From NCBI GenBank assembly GCA_024280975.1, contig JAMXLQ010000233.1:1-21048 (forward strand): a stretch of 21,048 nt of DNA. The letters are read 5' to 3'. Made by a program: the position numbers and the translations under genes. The notes under the pieces are model-generated. The model was not told where the DNA came from, ran no database searches, and saw nothing but the letters and a program-made list of their open reading frames with translations. Positions 1-8,071 of the stretch are shown one piece after another. Numbering within the stretch: position 1 is the first letter of the stretch; the number at the start of each line of letters is the position of its first letter. The DNA is from Methanosarcina sp. Its GTDB lineage: Archaea; Halobacteriota; Methanosarcinia; Methanosarcinales; Methanosarcinaceae.

Positions 1-722
1 AAAATAAAAGGATGAGCTAAAGGAATTAAAGGCATCATAAAAAGAAGGCAAATAGCCATTGCCCTATTTTTATCCGAAAGTGCACTTCTTAGTACAAGAA
101 GGTAGAGAGGTACCAGGCAAAAGGTAAGGTAATAAGAAGCCGCTGAAGTCTGAAAATGCCCGAAATAGGGAATTGTCGAGGAGAGAAAAGCTACTAAGAC
201 TAATTTTTCCCTGCTCATAAAAATCCGATAGAACAGGAACATTCCGATAATAAACATTATTGAAAAAAATACTGGCAAAAAGTAGGAAAGTGCTGGTGTT
301 TCCAGGCCTGAAACTTGCGCCAGGGCTGAAACGAGCAGAGGACCTGTAGGAGAAAGGTTGGAAAAACCTGAAAGATTACAAAGTGAACTCTGTCCTGTAA
401 GTCCAATGTACGAAAATTCCTCGCCCCTACCTATTGAGACATAGCCAAGCATGTAAGGAATGGTCAGAACTGTAATGTGAACGAGCAGTAGTAAAAGGAC
501 TGCACTCATTTTTCTGTATGCCAGGAGCAGAACGCAAGCTAAAAGATAACAAAGGAGCAGGGCAAGATAAAAGTCAAAAGGAAGTTGCTCATAGATATTA
601 GCTGTATACCCTTCGGGTTGGATTCCCCTGAGAATAAAGAGACTGTAAGCCAATAGTAACAGAGAAAGTGAGGTTACAAGATTTAATATATTATTAGTAA
701 TTTTAGACAATGTGTCCCCCAT
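1..722 (-). CDS. Polytopic membrane protein, GT-C-like, 3' end outside window
   Basis: The frame is open from an ATG at 720-722 to the left edge, giving about 240 codons with no stop, so the C-terminus is missing. The product is very hydrophobic: a first membrane segment near residues 12-28, two close together near 48-90, then several more. Between segments 3 and 4 lies an outside-type loop containing GRGEEF and SNLSPTGPLL. The layout (acidic loop after an early segment, a run of helices, then a conserved-looking LAHPF) parallels the larger membrane protein at 11160-13097, which has GYDAYFH and LTHQLTTF at similar places. I therefore infer a GT-C-type or related membrane polysaccharide enzyme, but no catalytic residue is proved. 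The ATG has AAAGG directly against it, too close for a good Shine-Dalgarno site; a TTG four codons later, behind GGGGG, is an alternative start. Oriented like the deacetylase gene but 1.2 kb from it. Confidence 0.75.
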   Translation of the reverse strand, partial: MGDTLSKITNNILNLVTSLSLLLLAYSLFILRGIQPEGYTANIYEQLPFDFYLALLLCYLLACVLLLAYRKMSAVLLLLLVHITVLTIPYMLGYVSIGRGEEFSYIGLTGQSSLCNLSGFSNLSPTGPLLVSALAQVSGLETPALSYFLPVFFSIMFIIGMFLFYRIFMSREKLVLVAFLSSTIPYFGHFQTSAASYYLTFCLVPLYLLVLRSALSDKNRAMAICLLFMMPLIPLAHPFI

Positions 723-1931
723 CCTTTTTGGAAATTAGAGAGTCCAGTTTCCGCACCTAAAAATGAGCTACCTAAACATGAACTACCTAGATATGAACTT
801 TTTTTGAAATCGTAGTTTCACTTTCAAAGAGTTTTTCATTTATAGGCAGCATACAGGCACAAAGACTTTCGTTCTTAAGATTTTGCTTATTTGCTTCTCC
901 TCTTTCTTATTTTTTGTATATTCAATCGGCCCAACAAATAGTTAATGGTTGTGCCCAAAGTGCAGTTTATATACCTGCCTCAACCTAATTAATGTTTTCA
1001 TGGGTTAAAACTTCCCAACAATTAAAGGGTTTCGGGTACTATCCTGTTATTTAGAGGTTTTAGTATTTCTGTCACAAGAATTCATGAAGTATTAAGTTAC
1101 ATCCTTCTTGGATACAAATCCTGCTGATATTATATACCGTTTTAGCCTTACAGAGCGAACATCAGCTATTAAACTCATTTTAGATCCCTGCCAGCAACTG
1201 AATGATCCTAAATTAGTCCTCTTGGAGAAAGCGAGAATTAAGATCAAGATAATGAGGAACTCTTCTGAGGATAAGTTGAACGAATGAAATCACAGAGGAT
1301 TGCACCATAAACAGCACATTTAGATTATAATTATGATGTGGTGAAATAACATTAAGCATCAGAATTCAAGAAAATACATGCTTATAAACTTATTGTATGG
1401 TTTTTTATTATATTTATACTATTTACCGATCTATTCATATTATTTGCCTATAATCATATCTTGGGGTAGTATATTTTACCGTATATTAGATTATATCCTA
1501 GAGGTTTCAGATTTGGTAAATAAGGAAGAAGGAAAACGAGTAAGTTATTTTTAATTCTGTCGATCTTCTTATCTTTTTATCAGAATGTTGTGGTCTTGAA
1601 TTATCCAGAACGAGAATTGTTCTTTTCCCTGAACTTTTTCTGCTCCTTGGATTTTATTCACAGTTTTTCAGAATTGGTATCTATTTCCTGTATTTAACTT
1701 CCCATAAAATCAGTTAGATTATTATCTGTAATTGAATAAAAAGCAAATAAATTTGCTGTTATGTAATTGTATAAAATCGCCTAAATGTCTAAATTTAGCA
1801 AGATAAAGATTTAACGCTTTTAAATAATTTTGGATTATATAATAAATTCAAAAAGATTATTGTGTTGATTTACCGGTCTTTGAATATATCTTATAACCTT
1901 TTCTAAAGCAATAAGATTCATAGGTAATTCA
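723..1931. other. Gene-free AT-rich interval
   Basis: About 1.2 kb between two minus-strand genes, with stops in every frame and no coding stretch I can support. It holds the triple 15-base repeat at 754-798. A minus-strand TATA-like stretch (GTATATAAA, near 969-977) could serve the left-edge gene with a leader of over 200 bases; this is only a guess from base composition. No tRNA, transposase or terminal repeat was recognised. Confidence 0.6.
754..798. repeat. Three imperfect tandem copies of a 15-base unit
   Basis: The copies are 754-768 (CACCTAAAAATGAGC), 769-783 (TACCTAAACATGAAC) and 784-798 (TACCTAGATATGAAC), contiguous and without gaps. The conserved core is ACCTA-(5 bases)-TGA-(A/G)-C. 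On the minus strand each unit contains AGGT(A/G), which resembles a Shine-Dalgarno core, and the array sits 32-76 bases upstream of the start of the left-edge membrane protein gene, hence probably in its 5' leader or promoter. Read on the plus strand it would encode a short pentapeptide-like repeat before a TGA, but no gene is supported there. Confidence 0.85.
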
Positions 1932-2831
1932 TTAAAGCATTTCTGGGTAATCCCTTAAGCACATTTTTTCAACATTATTCAGATTTTTCAATATGTAGCG
2001 AATTCTACCTTCTACAAGATTTCCTTTTATGCACCAGTAAAATGGCCTATTGTTCCCTATTGAAGGAAATTTTGTACAGGAAATGTCAAGAGGGTGAAAA
2101 TAAAAGATAGTATGTCCTCTTTTGAGACTCTGGATAAGCCCGTTCAATACTAAAGGAGCTCCCAAAAATCGTAGTATTGGGCCTCCAGATGCAGGAATTC
2201 TCAAGACATTTTGATAATATGCCCAAGGAAACTCAACGAAGCTTCTATCATCGCCTGCCTCAAGCCCGCTCTTTAAAGGATGGTAAGGGAAAGATGAAAC
2301 TGTCTTAAGGGATGAATCAGTTTTGTTGTAAAGAGAATTTACGGATACTGAAGAGTCATATTTGAACCCTATGCTTTCCAGTGAATCCAGCATCCAGCCA
2401 CCTACAAAGGCACTTGGAGCCCTATATCCTATTACCCTTTCCCCGCTAGTTTTTTCCAAAATCCTTTTTGCAAGCAATGTTCTCTGCTCGAATTCCTCGG
2501 CACTCATCAATCTTTCCTTTGTATTAGGATCAATTTTACAGGCGTGATGCAGGCCATGACATGCAAGTTCATGCCCTCTTTCTACAATTGACTCAACAAG
2601 TCCAGGATAGTGTTTTACAGTGTCTGCGACTACAAAAAAAGTAGCAGTCACTTTGAACTCGTCTAGAATATCCAACACTTTTTTTGTAGGTTCAGTTAGA
2701 AAATCGTACCGACCTTCCCATTTTTGGAAAAACTCATTCACACTCCTATAAACGGAATAAGGAGAACTACAAACTGAAGGAATATGATACCAATCTTCAA
2801 TATCCACTGTGACTGAAAGACTACCCCTCAT
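1932..2831 (-). CDS. Polysaccharide deacetylase (NodB fold, VDIEDWYH subfamily)
   Basis: A 299-residue NodB-type carbohydrate esterase that should remove N-acetyl groups from amino sugars of a polysaccharide. Visible motifs: TVDIEDWYH at residues 8-16 supplies the metal and catalytic acids, ATFFVV (63-68) is a core strand, H92-GLH-H96 is the metal-binding HxxxH pair, GYRAPS (135-140) is the RxP motif, and YDSSVSV lies near 158. This sub-family resembles deacetylases of bacterial exosortase-linked exopolysaccharide loci. There is no signal peptide, so it is probably cytoplasmic or acts at the inner membrane face. The frame could begin 30 codons earlier, but the upstream residues are unlike the family and the ATG at 2829-2831 is preceded by GGGGGTCTT, which decides the start. 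It stands alone, with large gaps on both sides. Confidence 0.88.
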   Translation of the reverse strand: MRGSLSVTVDIEDWYHIPSVCSSPYSVYRSVNEFFQKWEGRYDFLTEPTKKVLDILDEFKVTATFFVVADTVKHYPGLVESIVERGHELACHGLHHACKIDPNTKERLMSAEEFEQRTLLAKRILEKTSGERVIGYRAPSAFVGGWMLDSLESIGFKYDSSVSVNSLYNKTDSSLKTVSSFPYHPLKSGLEAGDDRSFVEFPWAYYQNVLRIPASGGPILRFLGAPLVLNGLIQSLKRGHTIFYFHPLDISCTKFPSIGNNRPFYWCIKGNLVEGRIRYILKNLNNVEKMCLRDYPEML

Positions 2832-3417
2832 AAGACCCCCCGCACTACTAAATGCGAATATAGCTACATAACAAACTTCTGACCTGTTTACTGAAATTAC
2901 ATGAGAATGAAAACAATGCAAATTTAACTTTTAAAAAAATCTGCTATTTAGTGGAAAGGCGGAGCAGTATAAAAAATTTTTGTGAAATTTTCAATTAAAA
3001 TCAAAGATTTGAGGTAAGCTTGAAGAGACATTTTGTATTTAACACTGTGAATCAGATTATGAAGTATAAAGGGGTGGATAAATATAAATACAGGATTGTT
3101 AGAACAAGTTGCTCTGTGGGATTATCTGGAGAGTTTATTGAAATTTGAAGAGAGATACGGCATATTTCAGAGGATTCTCAATGAATGCAGAATATATTCC
3201 CTCTGAACATTTCCAGAATTAGCCAGTTACAGTAGAAAAGGTCACAACAAGAAATCTAGTACTTCATAAGGAGATTGTCGGACTGAAACAGGGACTAGTT
3301 CCAAGATCTTACAGGAAGATACATAAACAGTTAAAAGTAATTGTCCAAACCTGATTACTTTATATCTATATAGAATAAATTCACTATATAAGTTTATCAG
3401 TTAACAATCTTAGCTGA
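2832..3417. other. Gene-free AT-rich interval between divergent features
   Basis: Nearly 600 bases separate the minus-strand deacetylase from the decayed plus-strand beta-helix gene. A minus-strand TATA-like run near 2965-2977 could drive the deacetylase with a leader of roughly 110 bases (weak). A 29-codon frame at 3059-3148 has no recognisable product. If the decayed gene once extended further 5', its missing part would have lain in 3000-3417, but I could not align that stretch to the intact paralogue. Confidence 0.5.
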
Positions 3418-4253
3418 AAGGTTCAGATCCAGAAAACGGCCGGCATAATGAACGACATAGAAGTCAATAATAACACTATCCATAGTACATATGGACCCGG
3501 GATCTGGCTTTAGGCTATGGCAATTCTTACCCCAGGGAAGAAGCACAGAACGTACGTATTCATCACAATATCTTCTACAGCAAGGGTACGAACCCAAACA
3601 TAGAATGGGTAGGTGGTATAGTAACTAGTGGGTTTTACACCACTCTCATTGAGAATAACATGTTTGATGGTACGTATCATGTTGCGATTATCCATATGTA
3701 TCCTACAGGTTATTCTACAGACCTTTCACCCAAAGATACAGGATATACTACAGTTGTCCGCAATAATATTGTAAATACTCTACAACGTACGAAAGATCCA
3801 AAAGAAACAGGGTATGGAGTTATCAATTATCTACCTGAGACACATACTTTTGTACTGGAAAATAACTGCTTCTACAATAATATAGCAGGAGACTACATGA
3901 ACTCCAGGTCAATAAGTGACATCCATGAAGACCCTCGCTTTGCAGACGGAAAAAACCATGATTATCACCTGAAATCAACAGGCGGGAGATGGAACGGAAA
4001 AATCTGGGTAAAAGATTTTGTAAATTCTCCCTGCATTGATGCTGGTTATCCGGAATCTGATTATTCAAAGGAGCCCAAGAACAACGGAGACAGAATCAAC
4101 ATAGGCAGGTACGGAAATACCGAATATGCCTCTATCTCAGGGAATACGCCCGGTTATGTCGTACGGTGGAACCAGATATTTTCACCTAGATGGAAAGTTT
4201 TCAAGCTGCTGTTTAGGACATTTTTCTTATTCTGCTTTAATATAACATATTAA
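3418..4253 (+). pseudogene. Decayed right-handed beta-helix (disaggregatase-type) gene
   Basis: Two frames together give a truncated parallel beta-helix protein closely matching residues about 250-420 of the intact protein at 5453-7540. The first part reads in frame from 3421 (VQIQKTAGIMNDIEV ... GPGIWL) and hits TAG at 3511-3513. The second continues from 3513 in another frame (GYGNSYPREEAQNVRIHHN...) to a TAA at 4251-4253. Aligning bases with the intact copy (ATTACAGG against CTTTA-GG) shows that one missing base near 3512 explains the shift. The N-terminal half is absent. Downstream of the helix the sequence differs from the paralogue: it carries SPCIDAGYPESDYS, NNGDRINIGRYGNT and a hydrophobic tail, a module common at the ends of surface beta-helix proteins, in place of the linker and DNRLRE domain. 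The piece from ATG 3660 could be translated alone (197 residues) but would be an incomplete fold. Confidence 0.85.
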
Positions 4254-4352
4254 AGCTTTCTCAATTCATTTTTAATGAAATACTCGCTAATTAGAAACAG
4301 ATAGAGTAAATATTTCAGTATTTATCTTAATTTAATATTCATCTACCGAATA

Positions 4353-4952
4353 CTACTTATTAAAGTCAGGATTATTCTTAACGATTTGAGTAGCAGTAAC
4401 TATAATGTCATTTGTTCCTTTTGTGTTTATTTTTTTAGCAGGGATTCCAGCTATTGAAATGCCTTTTTCATAAAATGATTTATTGACAACTGAGTTTGCC
4501 CCAATTGCAATACTATCAGCAATTACGACATCTCCAAAAATTTTAGCACCCGGCCCAATATAAACATTATTCCCAATTTGCGGTGCCGAAGCATCATCTC
4601 TGTTAGATCCTATATTGGTACAGGCATGTATTCTACAATTTTCTCCGACTCTGGCATTTTTATTTACAACAATAGTTCCTCTGTGAGCAATACATAATCC
4701 AGGACCAAAGACATTTATTGGAATACTGAATCCTAGATGGACACTCAGTGTGTGAAGTCTAAATAGTATGTATTTGAGATATAACTTGGAAATTAGAGAT
4801 CTCTTACAGTTGTTATAATACTCAGCCTTTCTTAGTAATCTCTGAAATTTCCATATATCATCACCAATTAATCTAGGACTTTCATAGTTTTTTCCTAAAG
4901 CAAATTTGTCTGCTTTGACATAGAATTCGTAATCTTCTTTTGATCTAATAAT
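4353..4952 (-). CDS. Serine acetyltransferase-like hexapeptide-repeat protein, no canonical start
   Basis: A continuous minus-strand frame of about 200 codons encodes a CysE-like O-acetyltransferase: an N-terminal helical part (RSKEDYEFYVKADKFALG, then a basic stretch), followed by a left-handed beta-helix of hexapeptide repeats with the signature GPGLCIAHRGTIVV, IGSNRDD, IGNNVYIGPGAKIFGDV and IAIGANSVV, ending with IAGIPAKKI. Such proteins in polysaccharide loci usually acetylate a sugar hydroxyl with acetyl-CoA, or serine. The oddity is the start: there is no ATG, GTG or TTG anywhere in the frame. The only nearby ATG (4974-4976) is followed by GAG and a TGA at 4968-4970. AGGGG at 4960-4964 sits well placed for an ATT at 4950-4952, used here as the nominal start. 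Either this is an AUU start or the start codon is lost and the gene is a recent pseudogene. Confidence 0.75.
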   Translation of the reverse strand: MIRSKEDYEFYVKADKFALGKNYESPRLIGDDIWKFQRLLRKAEYYNNCKRSLISKLYLKYILFRLHTLSVHLGFSIPINVFGPGLCIAHRGTIVVNKNARVGENCRIHACTNIGSNRDDASAPQIGNNVYIGPGAKIFGDVVIADSIAIGANSVVNKSFYEKGISIAGIPAKKINTKGTNDIIVTATQIVKNNPDFNK

Positions 4953-5452
4953 AAATATACCCCTTATTCACTCCATTAGATTTTAGAGACTCCAAAAAGC
5001 TAAAATCCGGTAAATTTACACCTCAAACATCGAAAATACGGTAAAGGATTAACTAATATCCATTTTAGACCTGAAAATTGGTATTTTAGAAGCCGGAAGG
5101 GAGATAACTTTATACAGTTATTTACAATTAGATTAAGAACCTATATAAAGTATAGAGAAAAAGTGTTTCTTATAAATGATACTTATTAATGATCACTTTT
5201 GCTTGAAGAGAAATAGGCTTAGAAAATTGACTCAAACCTGAAATTAGCCTCTTTACTAATAAAAATATCCGGAGTTCCCATGAACGTACTCTAATAACAT
5301 ATTAAAGTTAAAGCGTTCTTTTTAGAATTTTAGTCCTGAAATTCAAACTGCGGAGAAATGAAAATATTTAAGAGGGGAATTTATTCGCAGCCTTAAAAAG
5401 ATAACTTTTTTAAATCTTAGAGAATTATAGTTTAATATATTGGGGATTTAAA
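4953..5452. other. Divergent intergenic region
   Basis: This 500-base AT-rich gap lies between the divergently read acetyltransferase-like and disaggregatase-like genes and probably contains promoters for both. Candidate plus-strand TATA-like stretches are near 5360-5371 and 5406-5417; neither stands out enough to call. The SD for the right-hand gene is GGGG at 5442-5445. I see no gene or repeat. Confidence 0.5.
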
Positions 5453-7540
5453 ATGGGCGGAAAAAGGCGAATATATAAATTGGGAAACAGAAAAACGTTA
5501 TTACTTCTTAGCATAATTTTTATTATTCTAATCGTAAGTATAATCCTTATTCCATTAACATCATCCGGTAAAGTAGTTTATGTTGCTACCAATGGAAGTG
5601 GAGATTTTAATTGTGATGGGCGTGACGACCAGATAGAGATAAACAAAGCTCTTGAATATGTTGCGGAAAACCCAAAATTTACAACTGTTCATCTGAAGGG
5701 ACCCAATACTTACGTCATTTCGAACAGTATATTTATTGGGAGTAATACTATTCTTGAGGGAGATCCAACAGCCATAGTTAAACTTAAAGATAAAGCAGGC
5801 TGGCCGGAAGAGAAACCTATAATTACGCAGATGAACAGTGCAGGAAATCATAACATTATTATAAGGGGATTTGAGATTGATGGAAATCACGACAAAAACG
5901 ATGAAAAGAGCAGGGGAAAAGGATATTATAACCTGATTCACTTCCTTAATTGCGAGAATATACAGGTTCACGACATGTATATGCACGACAGCCATGGGGA
6001 TGGGCTTAAAGTCGTAAAATGTCCAGGTATTCAATTCTACAATAATAGGGTGTATAAATTAGGGCACGATGTTCTCTATGCTCTCTATTCTTCGAATGTA
6101 GAAGCTTGGAACAATAAAATAACGTGTAGAACGAATAGCGGCTTGAGAATATACAATACAAATCATGTAAAATTTTATAATAACATCATCGACTCAGAAG
6201 GGGAAGGAGGAGCAGGAATTGAAATCCAAAAAATTGGTCCTTCAACTGTGATGAATGATATTGAGATATACAATAATCTGCTATATGAGACAAATGCAGC
6301 AGGTATATGGATTACAGGTTATGGGCCTAGTTATTCCAAAGATTCTGCAAAAGATATATACATTCATCATAATAAATTTTATAAAACCGGCATTAACCCG
6401 AGCGCGGACTGGTCAGGGGGTATAGTGCTAAATGGCTTCCAAAATACCTTGATAGAGAATAATAAATTTGACGGATGTTATGGAGCTGCTATTGCCCACA
6501 AACAGGTTACAGATGAATTTTTGGCTCCGGGCTCAGGATACACCACTATCGTGAAAAATAATATAATAATTAATACACAGTCCAGTCCTACAGCTGGAAA
6601 AGGATATGCTGTGTATAACAAGTTGAAAAACACCCACTCTTTCATCCTGGAAAACAATTGCCTTTCCAGTAATGCTGGCGGAAATTATCTGGGCGTAAAT
6701 TCTACTTCAGATACCGAAGCTGACTCTGAACTTGCGGCAAAGTTGGGCAATAATGAGTCTTTGGGAGAGGATTTTCCCTGGAATGAAGCTATGTCTGCTG
6801 GACCGCAGACAGCTTATGAGAGAGGTGAAAGAGAAACCCAGACTGGACAGGAAGAAAGCTTTGAGTCAAGCCTTAAAAAGACTTTCTCAGAGATTGTGAG
6901 ATCTTTGAAGAGATTTTTACTAAGCCTTACAATACAGTCTGATGAAGTGGAAAATTTTAAAATTGCCTTACCTTTCGTTATCTCTGATAACAGGTTGAGA
7001 GAAGAAGCCCCTAATATGACTCTTAGTGAAAGCGAATATATCGATGTGGGAAAAAAATCTGATGGTGGCATTTACAGGGATGTTATAATCTTTGACTTGA
7101 GTTTACTCAATCAGACTGACCAAATCGAAAAGGCAACTCTCTCTTTGTTTTGGTACTATCCAGAAAATCAAATGAGATCGAAGGATACGGTACTTGAAGT
7201 ATATAGACCTGTGAAATGGTGTGAAGAGCATGTTACGTGGCAGCAAAGAGAATCAAATATATCCTGGAAAAACTTAGGAGGAGACTGGTATGATAAAGAT
7301 GGGGTCTTCCAGGGGAATACTCCATATGCCACAATAACTATCAGTGGAGATGAGACTCCTGATAACCGATACTATGACCTAGATATAACAGAACTTGTAC
7401 AGGAATATACAACCGGAAAGTACGAAAATACGGGTTTTCTCATAAAGTCCCAAGAGGAAGATGAAAACTATATTGCTTTCTACAGTTCTAACTGGCAAAA
7501 TAAAAATCAAAGACCCAAACTCACCATAGAATATGCCTGA
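5453..7540 (+). CDS. Disaggregatase-like surface protein: beta-helix plus DNRLRE domain
   Basis: A 695-residue exported protein. Residues 14-37 form one hydrophobic segment after a basic N-terminus, with no clear cleavage site, suggesting a membrane anchor. Residues 40-60 carry VVYVATNGSGDFNCDG, the usual entry to a right-handed parallel beta-helix. Residues about 130-420 hold many NN-rich rungs (YNNR, WNNK, YNNI, HHNK, IENNK, VKNNI, LENNC), as in disaggregatase-related proteins. An acidic linker (420-505) follows, then a C-terminal beta domain with DNRLRE at 512-517, YIDVG, and WCEEHVTW, ending in LTIEYA. In Methanosarcina, disaggregatase breaks the methanochondroitin matrix and releases single cells; the shared architecture suggests binding or cleavage of a surface polysaccharide, but catalysis is not shown. 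The ATG is preceded by GGGG at suitable spacing. A decayed paralogue lies upstream at 3418-4253 in the same orientation. Confidence 0.88.
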   Translation: MGGKRRIYKLGNRKTLLLLSIIFIILIVSIILIPLTSSGKVVYVATNGSGDFNCDGRDDQIEINKALEYVAENPKFTTVHLKGPNTYVISNSIFIGSNTILEGDPTAIVKLKDKAGWPEEKPIITQMNSAGNHNIIIRGFEIDGNHDKNDEKSRGKGYYNLIHFLNCENIQVHDMYMHDSHGDGLKVVKCPGIQFYNNRVYKLGHDVLYALYSSNVEAWNNKITCRTNSGLRIYNTNHVKFYNNIIDSEGEGGAGIEIQKIGPSTVMNDIEIYNNLLYETNAAGIWITGYGPSYSKDSAKDIYIHHNKFYKTGINPSADWSGGIVLNGFQNTLIENNKFDGCYGAAIAHKQVTDEFLAPGSGYTTIVKNNIIINTQSSPTAGKGYAVYNKLKNTHSFILENNCLSSNAGGNYLGVNSTSDTEADSELAAKLGNNESLGEDFPWNEAMSAGPQTAYERGERETQTGQEESFESSLKKTFSEIVRSLKRFLLSLTIQSDEVENFKIALPFVISDNRLREEAPNMTLSESEYIDVGKKSDGGIYRDVIIFDLSLLNQTDQIEKATLSLFWYYPENQMRSKDTVLEVYRPVKWCEEHVTWQQRESNISWKNLGGDWYDKDGVFQGNTPYATITISGDETPDNRYYDLDITELVQEYTTGKYENTGFLIKSQEEDENYIAFYSSNWQNKNQRPKLTIEYA

Positions 7541-7782
7541 ATGAAGATGAAAATTGATCTGGAATATAACTGGATATACAAAGAGGAGGGCAATATTAGA
7601 TATAAATTAAAGTCCTCTAATTTTCAATGCTAATCTTTGGACATCCGGGGATTATACTCGAATTATTTTTAAGTGGGATTATTTACACAAAAATTAAATG
7701 TTATAAAGGCCTTGCTCTTGTTTCAAGCTCCTTTCCTCGTCATCTGGATAATCAAATGTGGACGCAGCCTCTAACCTTCCTG

Positions 7783-7800
7783 TGATCCTTCTTCGGATCA
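7783..7800. terminator. Hairpin in convergent gap, possible terminator
   Basis: TGATCC (7783-7788), loop TTCTTC, GGATCA (7795-7800), followed on the plus strand by AGTTTTCC. The stem is perfect but short and the T-run is only four bases. It lies 240 bases after the disaggregatase-like gene, so the assignment is tentative. Confidence 0.3.
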
Positions 7801-7987
7801 AGTTTTCCTAGAGATTCCGTGGACTATACTGGACGAGAACATTTATAAATAATGCTCAAAATGTCTCTTGAACCTGAGTTTTCACAAACTTTTATTGCTG
7901 AAAATCCTGAGGATTGGGATAATAGTTATTCTGTGTAAACTGTTAGAAACAGCTGAATAGAAAGAATTGACATGGAATAAAAGAGCA

Positions 7988-8030
7988 ATGAAAGAAAAGA
8001 TGGGAATGAAAAAAGAAAGAAAAAATAATA
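7988..8030 (-). terminator. T-rich tract after the double-GT2 gene
   Basis: Read on the minus strand, this stretch begins about 40 bases past the stop of the glycosyltransferase gene and consists of repeated T-runs (TATTATTTTTTC, CTTTTTTC, CTTTTCTTTC). Archaeal transcription typically ends at such U-rich tracts without a hairpin. Composition and position are the only evidence. Confidence 0.45.
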
Positions 8031-8071
8031 GGTAGATAAAACGAAAATCCAGGGGAGTAGTCTTCCTAGCC

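Larger units (their letters stand above)
7541..8071. other. Convergent intergenic region
   Basis: About 530 bases between converging genes. It contains a perfect 6-bp hairpin at 7783-7800 and a minus-strand T-rich tract at 7988-8030. A 28-codon plus-strand frame at 7852-7938, just after a TATA-like ATTTATAAAT, encodes an acidic peptide I do not recognise. A minus-strand 66-codon frame (7882-8082) is probably an artefact of the T-rich tract. Confidence 0.55.

Noticed and set aside
3059..3148. Plus-strand 29-codon frame starting MKYKGVDKYKY
   Set aside because: Short, no ribosome site of note and no recognised relative; not supported as a gene.
3397..3695. Overlapping minus-strand frames opposite the decayed beta-helix gene
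   Set aside because: The plus strand aligns clearly with the intact paralogue in both frames, so these are shadows.
5561..6034. 157-codon minus-strand frame inside the disaggregatase-like gene
   Set aside because: It is the shadow of the real beta-helix gene in the opposite strand; no motif, and composition follows the plus-strand gene.
7852..7938. Plus-strand 28-codon frame after a TATA-like sequence
   Set aside because: Too short, unrecognised, with no ribosome site and only two bases between TATA-like run and ATG, an impossible promoter spacing.
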